NCBI GenBank assembly: GCA_964019415.1 | Contig: OZ025883.1 | Location: forward strand, 7,135,139-7,199,138 | From: Ianthella basta | Taxonomy: Eukaryota; Porifera; Demospongiae; Verongiida; Ianthellidae | DNA: 64,000 bases | Direction of reading: 5' to 3' | In this document: in pieces, positions 62,601 to 64,000 of the stretch | Numbering within the stretch: position 1 is the stretch's first letter | Layout of the letters: each line of letters begins with the position of its first letter | The notes under the pieces: model-generated | What the model was told of the DNA's origin: nothing | Databases searched by the model: none | The model's input: only the letters and a program-made list of their open reading frames with translations | Made by a program: the position numbers and the translations under genes

Positions 62601-64000
62601 TTTGCAAATGGCTGCTCCATCCAAGACCAATTTGCAATGTAAGGTCCCAGGGCTGCTGCCCTGAAGGTGGCAGGTGGTTGGTTACTTTAATGTCATGTGC
62701 TCCATTTCTACAGCTTCTCCAGCACTGTGGTTGCCCCCGGTGACCAGCTCTCCAGGGAAAGCCCCCTGCTCCAGTGCATGGCGTGCTGTCACTCCCTAAC
62801 CCTCATTGGAGGGGAGATCAAGGGGGATCCCCTGGACTACAGGATGTTTGAGGCTACTGGATGGGTATGTGGGTATGTGCAATGTGGGGTGGGTGTGGCG
62901 TGAAGAGAGACTCCTCCCCTCTGTAGGTCCTGGAGGAGCCGGGGGAGGAGTCCAGTAACTATGACATCCTTGTCCCCACACTAGTCCACCCACCACCCGG
63001 TGGTCCACAGGTGAGCGCAGGTAGTGTGCGTGGGTGCGTGCGTGCGACTACCAGCTGTTCCTGGTCCCCCCCCCAGCCTGGAGTGGAGCTGGCGATCATG
63101 AAGCAGTTCACGTTTTCCTCTGACCTGCAGAGGATGAGTGTGTTGGTCCGCAGGTTGCCCTCGGGGGATTCCCCTGAGCCTGGGACCTCCCCTCACCGGA
63201 CAGATGTGTTTGTGAAAGGAGCACCCGAGACCATCCAACGGCTGTGTGTGAGGAGGAGTGTCCCAGATGAATTTGGTACAGTATTGCAGGGTCTTACTCG
63301 TCAGGGGTATCGTGTGTTGGCACTGGCACACAAAGTGATGGAACTGCCCTGGCACCGGATGGACCGCATTGACAGGTCACGTCACATGACATCCACTGAC
63401 ATCACATGACACCCACTGACATCACATGACACCCACTGACATCACATGACACCCGCTGACATCACATGACATTCACTCTCATGTCACTCACATCCTGATT
63501 GTGTTTTGACAGTCCCTCCCCTCCCTCTCCCCCCTCCCCTCCCCTCCCTCTCCCCCTCCCCTCCCCTCCCCCCCCTCCCCCTCCCCTCCCCTTCCCCCTC
63601 CTCCCTCCCCTCCCCCTCCCCTCCCCTCTCCCCTCCCCCTCCCCTCCCCTCAGGTCCCATGTTGAAGATGGGCTGACTCTGCTGGGTTTGCTGGTGCTGC
63701 AGAATCGTCTCAAGCCACAAACAGCTCCTGTCATCCGAGAGCTGGGGCAGTGTGCCGTGCGGACAGTGATGGTGACAGGTGGGTGGGGTCACAGTGGGTG
63801 GGGTCACAGTGGGTGGGGCTTGTCAGTGTGCTGTTGTGTAGGCATTGAGAATCAAGTGTGTGTGTGTGTGCACTTATCCAGGTGACAACCTGCTGACTGC
63901 GGTATGCGTGGCCCGTGAGTGTGGCATGGTTGTGAGCAATGACGACCTTGCACTGCTGGAGGTTGCCGTGGATGCCAGCAGTGGAGCCACACAAGTGGCC
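59695..64000 (+). CDS. P5B-type cation/polyamine-transporting ATPase (ATP13A2/3 family), 3' end outside window
   Basis: Fifteen exons within the window: 59695-59814, 60277-60450, 60560-60828, 60919-60988, 61118-61252, 61342-61408, 61525-61746, 61807-62030, 62254-62399, 62486-62638, 62714-62864, 62927-63010, 63077-63375, 63654-63778, 63882-64000 on; 786 residues so far, of about 1,180 in ATP13A2. The order is an N-terminal membrane-associated segment ([15 protein letters not shown]), the actuator domain with LTGES (TGES 322-325), the M4 motif VPPALPAAL (446-454, P5B-type PPALP), phosphorylation site DKTGTLTED (Asp489), nucleotide-binding KGAPE, and hinge TGDNLLTA. P5B pumps export polyamines from late endosomes or lysosomes. 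The ATP13A2 versus ATP13A3 assignment needs the missing part. Introns carry GTCATGTGA repeats (61411-61500, 62402-62470, 63376-63480). Confidence 0.92.
59930..59937 (+). promoter_or_regulatory. CRE palindrome in ATP13A intron 1
   Basis: TGACGTCA inside the palindrome ATGACGTCAT, with CACGTG at about 59891. Intron 1 (59815-60276) otherwise holds only a CT-rich acceptor tract. A possible internal regulatory element. Confidence 0.35.
61411..61500 (+). repeat. GTCATGTGA(C/T) tandem motif in ATP13A intron 6
   Basis: Seven or more copies of a 10-11-bp GTCATGTGACA/GATCATGTGAT motif. The same motif or its complement recurs at about 49180-49210, 49530-49550, 55695-55770, 62402-62470 and 63376-63480. 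Confidence 0.85.

Overview
The window is nuclear DNA from a eukaryote with many short spliceosomal introns, almost certainly an early-branching metazoan and most plausibly a sponge. The reasons are metazoan-type genes (atypical PKC with PB1-C1-kinase order, CARD and death domains, outer-dynein-arm and axonemal cilia genes), ROCO GTPases fused to death-fold domains, small introns (often 60-400 bp) ending in CT-rich tracts, and very abundant micro- and minisatellites. The species assignment is inference. All exon models below were spliced by eye; for every complete model the summed exon length is divisible by three.

Left third (1-20.2 kb). Two ROCO/death-domain genes sit in tandem. Gene A (1-3954, 5' end outside the window) is Roc-COR-death domain, with a second death domain cut off by an in-frame TAG. 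Gene B (12146-16217) is ankyrin-Roc-COR-CARD-death domain. A 1.7-kb segmental duplication links their 3' ends: the last death-domain exon plus the promoter and first four exons of the cilia gene ODAD1/CCDC63 occur at 3646-5345 and again at 15636-17355, where ODAD1 is complete (16498-20215). Between the copies lie scrambled, stop-containing shards of an mTOR gene (5505-10995) and a 0.9-kb CT-rich minisatellite.

Middle (20.5-45.4 kb). One gene, atypical protein kinase C (563 aa, 14 exons), fills 25 kb. Its fifth intron (23201-42705, 19.5 kb) consists almost entirely of a degenerate 10-bp repeat, TCTTGYCTCA-like, near-homopyrimidine on the sense strand. It separates the regulatory exons (PB1, pseudosubstrate, C1) from the kinase exons. 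Long apparent ORFs inside it are a by-product of the repeat.

Right third (45.4-64 kb). A dense run of housekeeping and cilia genes alternates strand and forms four head-to-head pairs separated by only 22-179 bp: CFAP107(-)/RER1(+), THOC3(-)/GBE1(+), ALG3(-)/DR1(+), NUDT8-like CoA diphosphatase(-)/ATP13A P5B ATPase(+, cut by the window end). Functions include ciliary doublet structure, ER-Golgi retrieval, mRNA export, glycogen branching, N-glycan assembly, transcription repression, CoA turnover and polyamine/cation transport. The two cilia genes carry RFX-type X-box motifs at their starts.
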